Shown here one piece after another: positions 16,331 through 42,048 of a stretch of DNA of 64,000 bases. Source of the stretch: Gordonia amicalis NBRC 100051 = JCM 11271 (GTDB lineage: Bacteria > Actinomycetota > Actinomycetes > Mycobacteriales > Mycobacteriaceae); contig NZ_BANS01000025.1 in assembly GCF_000332995.1 (NCBI RefSeq), forward strand, positions 1 to 64,000, in the 5' to 3' direction. Both the position numbers and the translations under genes were made by a program. The notes beneath the pieces were generated by a model, which saw only the letters and a program-made list of their open reading frames with translations, was not told the origin of the DNA and did no database searches. Each line of letters opens with the position of its first letter. The stretch's first letter is position 1.

Positions 16331-17176
16331 TCAGAAACGAGCCGCGGCCCAGGCGTCTTCGGAGTTGGCGACGGCCCGTTGGTATTCGGGGTCGGTGTGT
16401 GCGACGCCGGCCAGCAGCGCATCGAGTTCGGCCTGGGCCTTCCACGCGAGCAACTCGAGCGAGGTGGTGTCGAAGGTCGGCGACGGGTCGACGGGGTGTG
16501 CGGTGTTCACGATCGCCACGACGCACGGCAGGTGCAGGATGAGGTCGACCGACTTGTCGGCACCGGCGGAACCGGTGGAGCGCAACGAGCCGTCGTCCTC
16601 GACCTTCACCCCGTGGAAGAACGACACCGAGGGTGCGACGTCGGTCGGCGTCAGGCCGTGCTTGGCGGCGGCGAGAGTGAACATCTCGCGTCCCGCCGGG
16701 GTTGCCGAATGTACATGTCCGTCGCCGTATTTCGCGATGTTGCCGGCGAGAGTGGTCGTGCCGCAGAGGGCGTCGTGATGGCCGGACTCGTCGGCGACGA
16801 CGGTCGCCAGGACGCGTCCCTGATCACTCAGCAACGGATGTCCGGCGCCGAGATAGGCCTGCCACGGGACCTTCACCGTGTCGGCGACATTGAGCCGCTC
16901 CCACGGTGCGTCGGCGCGCCACAACAGGATGTGGGCGCAGGCCGAACCGGCGACGTCGTGCAGGCGCAGGCGCGTACCGCGGGCCAGGACCTTGCTGGTG
17001 TAGCGCCCACCGGGAACGGCCTCGGCCCAGGTCAGGGATGCGGGCTCGATGCCCGCGGGTGGGTTCGGCCAGTTCGACGCCGGGACGACCGGCATGCTGT
17101 CGGTGATACGGCCGGCCTGCGACCGGGCATGCTCGCGGGCTCCCGCGGTGGTCCCGGTGGCGGTGATGGTGGTCAT
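16331..17176 (-). CDS. Urea amidolyase-associated protein, first subunit (DUF1989; carboxyguanidine deiminase type)
   Basis: A 281-residue DUF1989 protein, the partner of the 222-residue subunit downstream. It carries ERLNVADTVKVPWQAYLG, RVLATVVADESGHHDALCG (about 125-143, with His-His and Cys as possible metal ligands) and PSVSFFHGVKVEDDGSL, in register with the shorter paralogue. Together they are expected to deiminate carboxyguanidine to allophanate, which AtzF then hydrolyses (by analogy with characterised clusters). The ATG has a GGAGGAG site 8 bases upstream. It lies 22 bases after the permease and 29 bases before the second subunit. Confidence 0.86.
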   Translation of the reverse strand: MTTITATGTTAGAREHARSQAGRITDSMPVVPASNWPNPPAGIEPASLTWAEAVPGGRYTSKVLARGTRLRLHDVAGSACAHILLWRADAPWERLNVADTVKVPWQAYLGAGHPLLSDQGRVLATVVADESGHHDALCGTTTLAGNIAKYGDGHVHSATPAGREMFTLAAAKHGLTPTDVAPSVSFFHGVKVEDDGSLRSTGSAGADKSVDLILHLPCVVAIVNTAHPVDPSPTFDTTSLELLAWKAQAELDALLAGVAHTDPEYQRAVANSEDAWAAARF

Positions 17177-17198
17177 TCTCGTGACTCCTCCGAGTTGT

Positions 17199-18746
17199 TC
17201 AGGAAGCGGGGAAGGTGACGGGCTTCGGATGTTCCTTGCCGCGTGGGAAACACGCGATCCCGACGAGGACGGTGACGGCGATGCAGATCGGTCCGGCCCA
17301 GCGCAGGATCGGCATCTCGCCCGCGGGATCGAAGACCTCGGCGCGTGGCCAGGCCAGGTTGATCACCATGAGCGCTCCGTAGAGCACCGCGAGAGCGTTG
17401 ACGACGATCCCGAGGCGACCCAGGCTGAACAGCTTCTTGCCGCCGGCGTCGACGCCGCCCCGGTGCGGCCAGCCCTGGAACCGGCGGTAGAGCATCGGAC
17501 CGGTGACCGCGAGGTAGGCCAGGTAGATCAGGATGATGCAGACGCTGGCGAGTGTCGCGAAGATCGCGGAGTTGCCCACGTTGACCAGCAGGATGCCGAT
17601 GCAGAGCACACCGATGAGGATCGACGGCGCGATCGGGGTACCGGTGCGGCGGTTGACGTGGGACAGCTGCGCGGAGAACGGGAGCCGGCCGTCGCGGGCC
17701 ATCGAGAACATCAGTCGCGAGCACGCGGTCTGGATGGCGAGGGTGCAGATGAAGATCGCCACCGCGACGTCGCACAGCAGGACCTTGCCCCAGAAGCTGC
17801 CGAGCACCGAGTCCAGGACGTAGGGCAGTCCGCCGGTCGCGAGTTCCTCATCGAGCGTCGGCGCTGCCATGAGCGCACCGAGCAGCATCAGTCCACCGCC
17901 GACGGCGGAGACGGTCAGAGCCATCCGGATGGTGCGCGGTGCGACCCGTCGCGGGTCCCGGGTCTCCTCGGCGAGCTCGCCTGCGGAACCGAATCCGACC
18001 ATGACATATGCGGCCATCAGGCCGGACACGATGAACGCCCAGATGTAGCCGGGTTGCTGCCCGGGGACGCCGGTGTCGAAGACGACGTCGGGGCCGCGGC
18101 GGGCGTGGGTGAACAGCGCGAGGATCACCGCGGTGACGCCGACGAGTTCGCAGATGACGCCGATGCTGTTGACGCGGCTCATCCAGGTGACGCCGACACA
18201 GTTGATCGCGGTGACGATCACCAGGAGGATCGAGCCGAGCAGCACCGCATTCGCCGCACCGCTGGTACTGGTGAGCGTCGGGTCGTCACCGACGATCTGA
18301 AAGCCCGTCCACACCGCAGGCAGGACCACCTGCAGCGCGATGGCCGCGGCGGCGGCGGTGACGATCTGCGCGATCATCATGAACCATCCACCGAACCAGC
18401 CGATGACCTCACCGCCCAGGCGGCGGGACCACTGGTAGATGGCACCCGAGATCGGGTACCGCGCAGCGATTTCCGCGAAGCACAGGGCCACCAGGAACTG
18501 GCCTGCGTAGACGATCGGCCAGGTCCAGAAGAACGCCGGTCCACCGAATCCGAAGCCGAGTCCGAAGAGCTGGAAGATCGTGGTCAGAATGGAGACGAAC
18601 GAGAAGCCCGCAGCGAAGGAGGCGAATTTGCCGAGCGAGCGGTGCAGCTGCTGCTCGTAACCGAATTCGGAGAGGTCGTCGGCGTCGAGGTCGCCGGCCG
18701 GCGCGGTGGCCGGTGGCGCAACAGCCGTTTCCGGGGTTGAGGTCAT
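17199..18746 (-). CDS. APC-superfamily amino acid/amine permease
   Basis: A 515-residue integral membrane transporter with about 12 hydrophobic segments. The beginning of the membrane part, FASFAAGFSFVSILTTIFQL, and RYPISGAIYQWSRRLGGEVIGWF are typical of the APC amino acid/choline/GABA permease group; GFGSAGELAEETRDPRRVAPR is the conserved loop. It is the first gene of the nitrogen operon, so the substrate is likely guanidine, urea or a guanidino/amine compound taken up as nitrogen source (inference). The ATG at 18746 has an AAGGAA site upstream. It diverges from a TetR gene with an operator-like palindrome in between. Confidence 0.9.
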   Translation of the reverse strand: MTSTPETAVAPPATAPAGDLDADDLSEFGYEQQLHRSLGKFASFAAGFSFVSILTTIFQLFGLGFGFGGPAFFWTWPIVYAGQFLVALCFAEIAARYPISGAIYQWSRRLGGEVIGWFGGWFMMIAQIVTAAAAAIALQVVLPAVWTGFQIVGDDPTLTSTSGAANAVLLGSILLVIVTAINCVGVTWMSRVNSIGVICELVGVTAVILALFTHARRGPDVVFDTGVPGQQPGYIWAFIVSGLMAAYVMVGFGSAGELAEETRDPRRVAPRTIRMALTVSAVGGGLMLLGALMAAPTLDEELATGGLPYVLDSVLGSFWGKVLLCDVAVAIFICTLAIQTACSRLMFSMARDGRLPFSAQLSHVNRRTGTPIAPSILIGVLCIGILLVNVGNSAIFATLASVCIILIYLAYLAVTGPMLYRRFQGWPHRGGVDAGGKKLFSLGRLGIVVNALAVLYGALMVINLAWPRAEVFDPAGEMPILRWAGPICIAVTVLVGIACFPRGKEHPKPVTFPAS

Positions 18747-18787
18747 GGTGCGTTCCTTCTTGTCGAGGAGCTCCTCGTCGAGCGCGA

Positions 18788-18805
18788 ATCTGTCAGTTGA
18801 CAGAT
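18788..18805. promoter_or_regulatory. 18-base palindrome ATCTGTCA-GT-TGACAGAT, probable TetR operator
   Basis: Perfect 8-base arms around a 2-base centre, 42 bases upstream of the permease ATG, with a further half site TTGACAG at 18829-18835. It lies in the divergent promoter region of the nitrogen operon and the TetR gene. I see no guanidine riboswitch-like structure here, so control seems to be by protein. Confidence 0.65.
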
Positions 18806-18965
18806 AAGCGAACGAACATTTCTTGCGGTTGACAGTTTTGTTCCGACCGCGAAAACGGGCGTAACGAGTGCGTTAATCGATGCAGGTCGAGGTATCGCAA
18901 CGGCCTCCGGAGTCGCTCACACATGGTCCACTGGGTCGAGAACATCCACCAACGCAGGAGGAATC

Positions 18966-19607
18966 ATGGCGACCGGCGCGCGCTCGGCCACCACATCCGG
19001 CGGTCCCGGGCGCCCACGCCTGGTGCCGTCGAGACGTCGGGGCGAGACCGCCCGCGACGAGATCCTCGACGCCGCCGCCGAGCTCTTCACGCGCCACGGC
19101 TACACCGGGACATCGACGCGGATGATCGCCGAGGCCGTGGGCATCCGTCAGGCATCGATGTACCACTACTTCGGCACCAAGGACGACATCCTCGCGAACC
19201 TGCTGGAGACGACCGTGCTCGCCTCGGTCGAACAGGCCCGCGCTCTGCTCGACACCGAGGGACCGGCGTTGGATCGGCTGCTCACACTGGCCCGGTTCGA
19301 CGTGGAACAGCTCGCCCGCGCACGCTGGAACCTCGGCGCGCTCTATCTGCTACCCGAGGTGGGCGAACCCCGATTCGTCGAATTCCGCTCCGCGCGACAA
19401 GAACTCGCCGCCGCCTATGCGGCACTGACGTCCGCGGCGCTGGGCGATCCGGCGGACAAGCGCTGTCTGCTGCCGTTCCGCCTCGTGGAGTCGGTCATCA
19501 TGATGCGCGCCGACGAACAGCGCGGCGAGCTCGGCAGCCACACCGCCGAGGGTCTCGTCGGCACGATCGTCGGCGCGATCCGGATGCTGACCGAACACCG
19601 GCCCTGA
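18966..19607 (+). CDS. TetR/AcrR family regulator of the nitrogen operon
   Basis: A 213-residue TetR protein. The DNA-binding part (about residues 27-75) reads ARDEILDAAAELFTRHGYTG and VGIRQASMYHYFGTKDDIL. The ligand domain gives no hint of inducer. The ATG has an AGGAGGA site 3 bases upstream. It is divergent from the permease-led guanidine/urea operon with an 18-base palindrome between them, so repression of that operon and itself is likely. A strong hairpin follows its stop. Confidence 0.9.
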   Translation: MATGARSATTSGGPGRPRLVPSRRRGETARDEILDAAAELFTRHGYTGTSTRMIAEAVGIRQASMYHYFGTKDDILANLLETTVLASVEQARALLDTEGPALDRLLTLARFDVEQLARARWNLGALYLLPEVGEPRFVEFRSARQELAAAYAALTSAALGDPADKRCLLPFRLVESVIMMRADEQRGELGSHTAEGLVGTIVGAIRMLTEHRP

Positions 19608-19633
19608 CCGGCCGACGGCCCAGCGGAGAGCAG

Positions 19634-19672
19634 AACGACCCTGGCGCAGTAGGTCACTGCGCCAGGGTCGTT
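19634..19672. terminator. Bidirectional terminator hairpin
   Basis: Perfect 17-base arms (19634-19650 and 19656-19672) with a 5-base loop, starting AACGACCCTGGCGCAGT. It separates the TetR gene from the convergent NRPS-linked gene ending at 19685. The stem is flanked by A residues on one side and T residues on the other. Confidence 0.85.
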
Positions 19673-19684
19673 GCTCTGGTCCGA

Positions 19685-20761
19685 TCAGCAGCTGCCGACC
19701 ACACCTCCCTGTAACGCGACCTCCGCCATCCGCAGCAGCGAACACGGCACCGCATCGCGACGGGCGGACTGGGCGGGCGCGATCCTCTTCACCGCCGGCG
19801 TCGGCGTCACGCGCCGAACCGCGGGCACCGGGGCCGACCGCGTGACGGCGGACACCGGGGTCAGCTGCCTGATGACGGTCGCCGGTACCGGCGGGGCCAC
19901 CTGGGCCGGAGCCCGGTCGAGAGAGACCGACGTCGGCTGGGGACGCGTGGCCGGCTTCCGGTTGAGCGGCACCTTCCACCCCTTGTCGTAACCGTGCGCC
20001 GCTCCGATGGCGACACCGGCCGCGACTGCCGGCAGCGCGACCAGAGTGGCGACGACAGCGGTCCCGACCAGCGGACCCACGACGAGACCGGTAGGCCAAA
20101 GCGGAAGTGTGAGAACGAGTCCGAGTCCACCACCGACCACACCGCCGACGGCCAAGGCCAGCGGAGCCGCGACACCGGCGCCGATCACACCACCGACCGC
20201 GGCGTCGCCGACCATCTGTTCGGCGACCTTGTCCGCACGAGCCACCGAAACCCCGTTGCTGCGCAGGACGTCGGAGATACCCGCCACGAGTTCACCCGAG
20301 CCGGCACTGATGTCCGCGGCCAGCTGCCGGGACACGACGCTGGGGCGACGTAGCTCGAGATTGCCGATACGCACGACGTCACCGGTTCCGGCCGCTCGAT
20401 CGGCGACCCGACGGGCGGGCCCCAGCGGCGTCGGATGCACCGACACATCACCCGGCAGAACCCGCGGCCAGGTCGACGTCACGACCGACTCCTGTTTCCC
20501 GCCAACGGCCTTCGACACCACCACCTGGGACACCGGACGAAGGTCCGGCAACCTCCCGATCGGCGGGGCCCCGGCGAGAATCCCCGCCGAGGCGAGGTCC
20601 GGTGTCGGCGGCCCGGCCCCTGGAGTGGCTGCGTCGGCAGGTGCGGTCACCGCGAACGACGCGGCCATCGCACATCCCAACAGTACGACCGCTGGGCGTC
20701 GAACGCGCAAGCCCTGGAAGCGCATTCGGCGTAGCTCGGTCGAAGTCCCTGACCTGCTCAT
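19685..20761 (-). CDS. Exported glycine/valine-rich hydrophobic protein coupled to the NRPS
   Basis: A 358-residue protein of unknown function. A signal peptide is visible (RRPAVVLLGCAMAASFAVTA, cleavage near ADAA). The middle, about residues 188-255, has two long hydrophobic glycine-rich stretches (VGGVIGAGVAAPLALAVGGV, LVALPAVAAGVAIGAAHGYD) that could insert in a membrane. The C-terminal third is a Pro/Val/Thr/Arg-rich region with short repeats (TPVSAV, TPTPAV) and ends with CSLLRMAEVALQGGVVGSC. Its ATG is 3 bases past the NRPS stop, with the ribosome site GAGGT formed by the last NRPS codons, so it is translated with the NRPS. It may take part in export or placement of the peptide product (inference). 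Confidence 0.75.
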   Translation of the reverse strand: MSRSGTSTELRRMRFQGLRVRRPAVVLLGCAMAASFAVTAPADAATPGAGPPTPDLASAGILAGAPPIGRLPDLRPVSQVVVSKAVGGKQESVVTSTWPRVLPGDVSVHPTPLGPARRVADRAAGTGDVVRIGNLELRRPSVVSRQLAADISAGSGELVAGISDVLRSNGVSVARADKVAEQMVGDAAVGGVIGAGVAAPLALAVGGVVGGGLGLVLTLPLWPTGLVVGPLVGTAVVATLVALPAVAAGVAIGAAHGYDKGWKVPLNRKPATRPQPTSVSLDRAPAQVAPPVPATVIRQLTPVSAVTRSAPVPAVRRVTPTPAVKRIAPAQSARRDAVPCSLLRMAEVALQGGVVGSC

Positions 20762-20764
20762 GGA

Positions 20765-38891
<18,127 letters not shown>

Positions 38892-39559
38892 TGCCCTGAC
38901 CGCCTGCTATCCGCGCAGATTTCTGCATCTCCACTGCCGCAGAAACAGATTCGGATCCAGATTCACAAACCCGGGGGTACGGTCCCGAAAACGTTTGTCG
39001 GGGAGGTGGTTTCAGGCGACACCGGAAGACGGTTAATAAGCACAAATCGCCCAGAGTGCGCATATCGTCAATCTCATTAGATTGGGTAGCTAATGGGTAT
39101 GAATAATTTGACTAACGACGCCGTGACCATTTCGATATTCAATCTCCACTTAGATTCTCAACCGCGACAGAAGGTCTCGATTCAGACGGTGTCGTTCCAG
39201 GAAACTACAACGACCCAGACGCATGTACATCTGCGGCAACCACATTGCCGCGCTGCTCCGTAGGACCTTTGTCACTCGGCGGGTGCCTTTGGTCATCACG
39301 CTGTCCCCCGTTCGGTTCACCGCGTGCCGACCGTTGCGCCGCAGTCGCCGAACCGGCCTCTACCGGGCAGGCACCGACCGCGTGCGCCAGACCCGGCGGA
39401 GGCATCCCGCTCGCGCAGGGCTCAGGTCCACGGACTGGCCCTGCTGCTCCTCGCCGCCCACTACCCCGCCGGGCGGACCCCGTCGCGGCCAGGTACGCCG
39501 TGATCGACGGTTGGCGCGCCGTCGATCGGCGACGCCGCAGGCCGATTAGGGTGGTGATC
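38892..39559. promoter_or_regulatory. AT-rich divergent region between NRPS and MarR genes
   Basis: 668 bases without a supported gene. The central part is unusually AT-rich for this window (22 of 60 bases are G or C in 39061-39120). It contains CATTAG (39075-39080) and CTAATG (39090-39095), an inverted repeat with a 9-base spacer that could be an operator. None of the three minus-strand frames contains the missing start of the NRPS C domain. Bases from about 39240 to 39540 are GC-rich again and hold nothing I can support. Confidence 0.55.
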
Positions 39560-40063
39560 ATGGCAGGGCGCAGCATGGACTTCGATCCCATCACCGAGGC
39601 ACGGGACAACTGGACCCAGGCCGGGTGGGGCGACGTCGCCGACGGCATGGTCGCGGTGACCTCGGTGATGCGCGCGCACCAGATCCTGCTCGCCCGCGTC
39701 GAGGCCACGTTGCGACCGTTCGATCTCAGCTTCTCCCGGTTCGAACTCCTTCGGCTGCTGGCGTTCTCACGCCAGGGCGCACTGCCCATCACCAAGGCCA
39801 GCGACCGTCTCCAGGTTCACGTCACGAGCGTCACCCATGCGATCCGTCGCCTCGAGGAAGGCGGCCTCGTCCGACGTGTCCCGCACCCGACCGACGGGCG
39901 CACCACCCTCGTCGAGATCACCGACCTCGGCCGCTCCACCGTCGAGGACGCCACCAAGACCCTCAACGAGAAGGTCTTCGCCGACGTCGGCATGACCGAC
40001 GACGAGATGGCCGGCCTGGTCGGGGCGATCCAGTCGTTGCGGAAGCACAACGGGGACTTCTGA
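39560..40063 (+). CDS. MarR-family transcriptional regulator
   Basis: A 167-residue winged-helix regulator. The N-terminal helix (WGDVADGMVAVTSVMRAHQI) is a dimer segment; the core reads LSFSRFELLRLLAFSRQGAL, then the recognition region ITKASDRLQVHVTSVTHAIR and the wing RRVPHPTDGRTTLVEITDLG. ATG 39560 fits the family length; a longer frame upstream lacks family character. It is divergent from the NRPS and may control it. A palindrome (40075-40111) follows its stop. Confidence 0.88.
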   Translation: MAGRSMDFDPITEARDNWTQAGWGDVADGMVAVTSVMRAHQILLARVEATLRPFDLSFSRFELLRLLAFSRQGALPITKASDRLQVHVTSVTHAIRRLEEGGLVRRVPHPTDGRTTLVEITDLGRSTVEDATKTLNEKVFADVGMTDDEMAGLVGAIQSLRKHNGDF

Positions 40064-40074
40064 CCGAGATCGGT

Positions 40075-40111
40075 GTTGCGTTTTGTCCCGGCAACCGGGA
40101 CAGAACGCAAC
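40075..40111. repeat. Palindrome copy A beside the DUF559 gene
   Basis: 17-base arms (40075-40091 and 40095-40111) with one wobble-compatible mismatch and a 3-base loop. The arm reads GTTGCGTTTTGTCCCGG. The same sequence recurs at 41049-41083 on the other side of the gene. It may work as a terminator between the convergent MarR and DUF559 genes. Confidence 0.8.
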
Positions 40112-40115
40112 GTCA

Positions 40116-40988
40116 TCACGAAGCGGCCCGCAGTAGAGCACTCCGAACTGCCTCGACGACCTGCTGCGGCCGTTCGGTCAGGTCCGCCCACGTGAAATTC
40201 AGGACTGTCCATCCGTCGGCGATAAGCGCATTGCGCTTGGTCCGGTCCCGCTGAAATGTGTCGGCGTCGCGGTGGAACGCAAAGCCATCGATCTCGACGG
40301 CGAGCCTGGCCTGCGTGAACGCGAAATCGAGCAGGTACCCGCATACCGGCAGATTGGCCGTCCATCCGTCGATGCCCTCACGACGGAACAGTCCAGCGGT
40401 CAGGCGTTCAGCCTCAGAGCGTGTCCCGTCCTCGAGTTGATCGAGATACTTCGACACCGCTCCGGATCCGGCGCGTTTGGGGTATCGGCCATGTGCGGCC
40501 CGGAGGTCGGCGAGCGTCACGTCCTCGGAGAGCAGCACCGAGTCGAGGACGCCGATCCCGAGATCGACTGCCGCGTCGAGGACGGACAGCGCGGGCCTGG
40601 TGACGCGGAGGTCGTCTTCGACGGTGACGTCCTCGTCGGCGAGGTCACGGTGCCGTACCAGCGCAGTCGCCGACGACCTCGCGTGGCGCCCGCGACGTCG
40701 CGTGAGCACCAGATGTTTCGCGGGCTCCCTGGGATGCAGCCTCAGCCACCAGCACGCCGCGATCCCACCGAGCGCGGCGTCGTCGCCGACGGAGAGCACC
40801 GCGATCCGGGCCTGCGCCCGTGCCGAACGATGATGGCCGGAGACCAGGTAGACAGCGGGCGCAACCGCGGTCCAGTCCCCCGCTGCCCGGCGTCGGCTGA
40901 TCGCGGACCGGCTCAGCCCGGCCGCGTGCGCCTGCGACGTCGTCAGCACGCCGTCCTGGCGAATGATGAGCTCGTTGAGGTCGACCAC
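40116..40988 (-). CDS. AbiEi-antitoxin-like N-terminus with DUF559 (Vsr-like) domain
   Basis: About 290 residues. The first part (IIRQDGVLTTSQAHAAGLSR, SAISRRRAAGDWTAVAPAVY) is the winged-helix domain seen in type IV AbiEi antitoxins; the last part (LAVEIDGFAFHRDADTFQRD, NALIADGWTVLNFTWADL) is DUF559, a restriction-endonuclease-like fold with the E-x-D-type site and a trailing Arg/Lys-Asn. No partner AbiEii toxin gene is adjacent. Function is unknown; DNA binding or cleavage is plausible. Start is uncertain: GTG 40988 is given, but GTG 41006, GTG 41024 or TTG 41039 are possible. The gene is bracketed by two copies of one palindrome. Confidence 0.75.
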   Translation of the reverse strand: MVDLNELIIRQDGVLTTSQAHAAGLSRSAISRRRAAGDWTAVAPAVYLVSGHHRSARAQARIAVLSVGDDAALGGIAACWWLRLHPREPAKHLVLTRRRGRHARSSATALVRHRDLADEDVTVEDDLRVTRPALSVLDAAVDLGIGVLDSVLLSEDVTLADLRAAHGRYPKRAGSGAVSKYLDQLEDGTRSEAERLTAGLFRREGIDGWTANLPVCGYLLDFAFTQARLAVEIDGFAFHRDADTFQRDRTKRNALIADGWTVLNFTWADLTERPQQVVEAVRSALLRAAS

Positions 40989-41040
40989 GGAACTTCGACG
41001 CAGCACGCGTCGACGCGGTTCCACCTCCCCCGAGCGCAAG

Positions 41041-41091
41041 AAATCCCGTTGCGTTTTGTCCCGGTAACCGGGACAAAACGCAACGGGATTT
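41041..41091. repeat. Palindrome copy B beside the DUF559 gene
   Basis: Perfect 24-base arms (41041-41064 and 41068-41091) with loop TAA. The arm is AAATCCC followed by the GTTGCGTTTTGTCCCGG shared with copy A. It lies between the mmsB stop (41121) and the start of the DUF559 gene. The A/T-ended stem would serve as a terminator in either direction; the shared core suggests a repeat family. Confidence 0.85.
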
Positions 41092-41120
41092 CAGGAGCCG
41101 TCAGGCAGGTACTTCGAGAC

Positions 41121-41990
41121 CTAGTGCAGCGAGGTGATGATCGCGCTGAAGTCGAGGTCGGCGTGCTGCTCGGCGAAGCCGCGGTACAGCTGTGCGGCGT
41201 GGGTCCCGAGCGGTGCGCGGGCGCCGGTGCTGGCGACGGCGTCCATCGCCAGACCGAGGTCCTTGTTCATCAGTGCGGTGGCGAAGCCCGGCTTGAAATC
41301 GTTGTTCGCCGGCGAGGTCGGGACCGGGCCCGGGACCGGGCAGTTGGTCTCGATGGCCCAGCAGTTGCCGGTGGCACCGGTGACGACGTCGTAGAGCGCC
41401 TGCTCGTCGAGGCCGAGCTTCTGAGCGAGGACGAACGCCTCGCCGACCGCGATCTGCTGGACGGCGAGCAGCATGTTGTTGCACACCTTCGCCGCCTGGC
41501 CGGCACCCGCCGCACCGCAGTGGATGATCTTCCCCGCCATCGGGTCGAGGGTCCCACGCGCCGCGGAGAAGGCCTCGTCCTCGCCGCCGACCATGAAGGC
41601 CAGGGTGCCGGCCACGGCACCCTTCACCCCGCCGGAGACCGGTGCGTCGACCTGAGCGAAACCGTGGTCGACGGCGCGACGGTGGATCTCCCGCGCATCG
41701 TCGACCGAGATGGTCGACGAGTCGATGAAGAGCGCACCGGTCGGGGTGACCGGGATGATCTCGTCGTAGAGCTTCTTCACGATGCCGCCGTTGGGCAGCA
41801 TGGTGATCACGACCTCGGCCGCGGCCACGGCCTCGATGGCGGCGGGGAACGTCTCGATGCCGTTGGCCTTGGCGGTCTCGACCGCCTCGGGAACCGGATC
41901 GAACCCGTGCACCGTGTGCCCGGCCTTGACCAGATTGGCGGCCATCGGGCCACCCATGTTGCCGAGGCCGAGGAAAGCGATCGTCGTCAT
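41121..41990 (-). CDS. mmsB: 3-hydroxyisobutyrate dehydrogenase
   Basis: A 289-residue NAD-dependent beta-hydroxyacid dehydrogenase that oxidises 3-hydroxyisobutyrate to methylmalonate semialdehyde in valine breakdown. Visible are the Rossmann loop FLGLGNMGGPMAANLVKAGH (residues 6-25), the substrate-site segment VDAPVSGGVKGAVAGTLAFM (about 117) and the catalytic lysine in GQAAKVCNNMLL (about 170). The length fits the family. It is the third gene of the mmsA - acyl-CoA dehydrogenase - mmsB operon, 58 bases after the dehydrogenase, and ends just before palindrome copy B. Confidence 0.95.
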   Translation of the reverse strand: MTTIAFLGLGNMGGPMAANLVKAGHTVHGFDPVPEAVETAKANGIETFPAAIEAVAAAEVVITMLPNGGIVKKLYDEIIPVTPTGALFIDSSTISVDDAREIHRRAVDHGFAQVDAPVSGGVKGAVAGTLAFMVGGEDEAFSAARGTLDPMAGKIIHCGAAGAGQAAKVCNNMLLAVQQIAVGEAFVLAQKLGLDEQALYDVVTGATGNCWAIETNCPVPGPVPTSPANNDFKPGFATALMNKDLGLAMDAVASTGARAPLGTHAAQLYRGFAEQHADLDFSAIITSLH

Positions 41991-42048
41991 TGTCTTTGCT
42001 CCCTAGAGTGTTTGCCTGCGAAAACCATTGCGTTGCAGCGAGTTCGCG

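Noticed and set aside
18747..18965. Guanidine (ykkC) riboswitch
   Set aside because: No conserved riboswitch segments or stem arrangement seen by eye; a palindrome and TetR gene are present instead. A covariance search would settle it.
39075..39095. IdeR iron box upstream of the NRPS
   Set aside because: The sequence shares only part of the consensus and fits a CATTAG/CTAATG inverted repeat better; there are no siderophore genes nearby.
38892..39240. Missing N-terminus of the first C domain in another frame
   Set aside because: I read all three minus-strand frames; none shows the C-domain opening motif, so the part is truly absent here.
39223..39549. Small open frame between NRPS and MarR genes
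   Set aside because: Arg/Pro-rich, no ribosome site, no family; typical random frame in GC-rich DNA.
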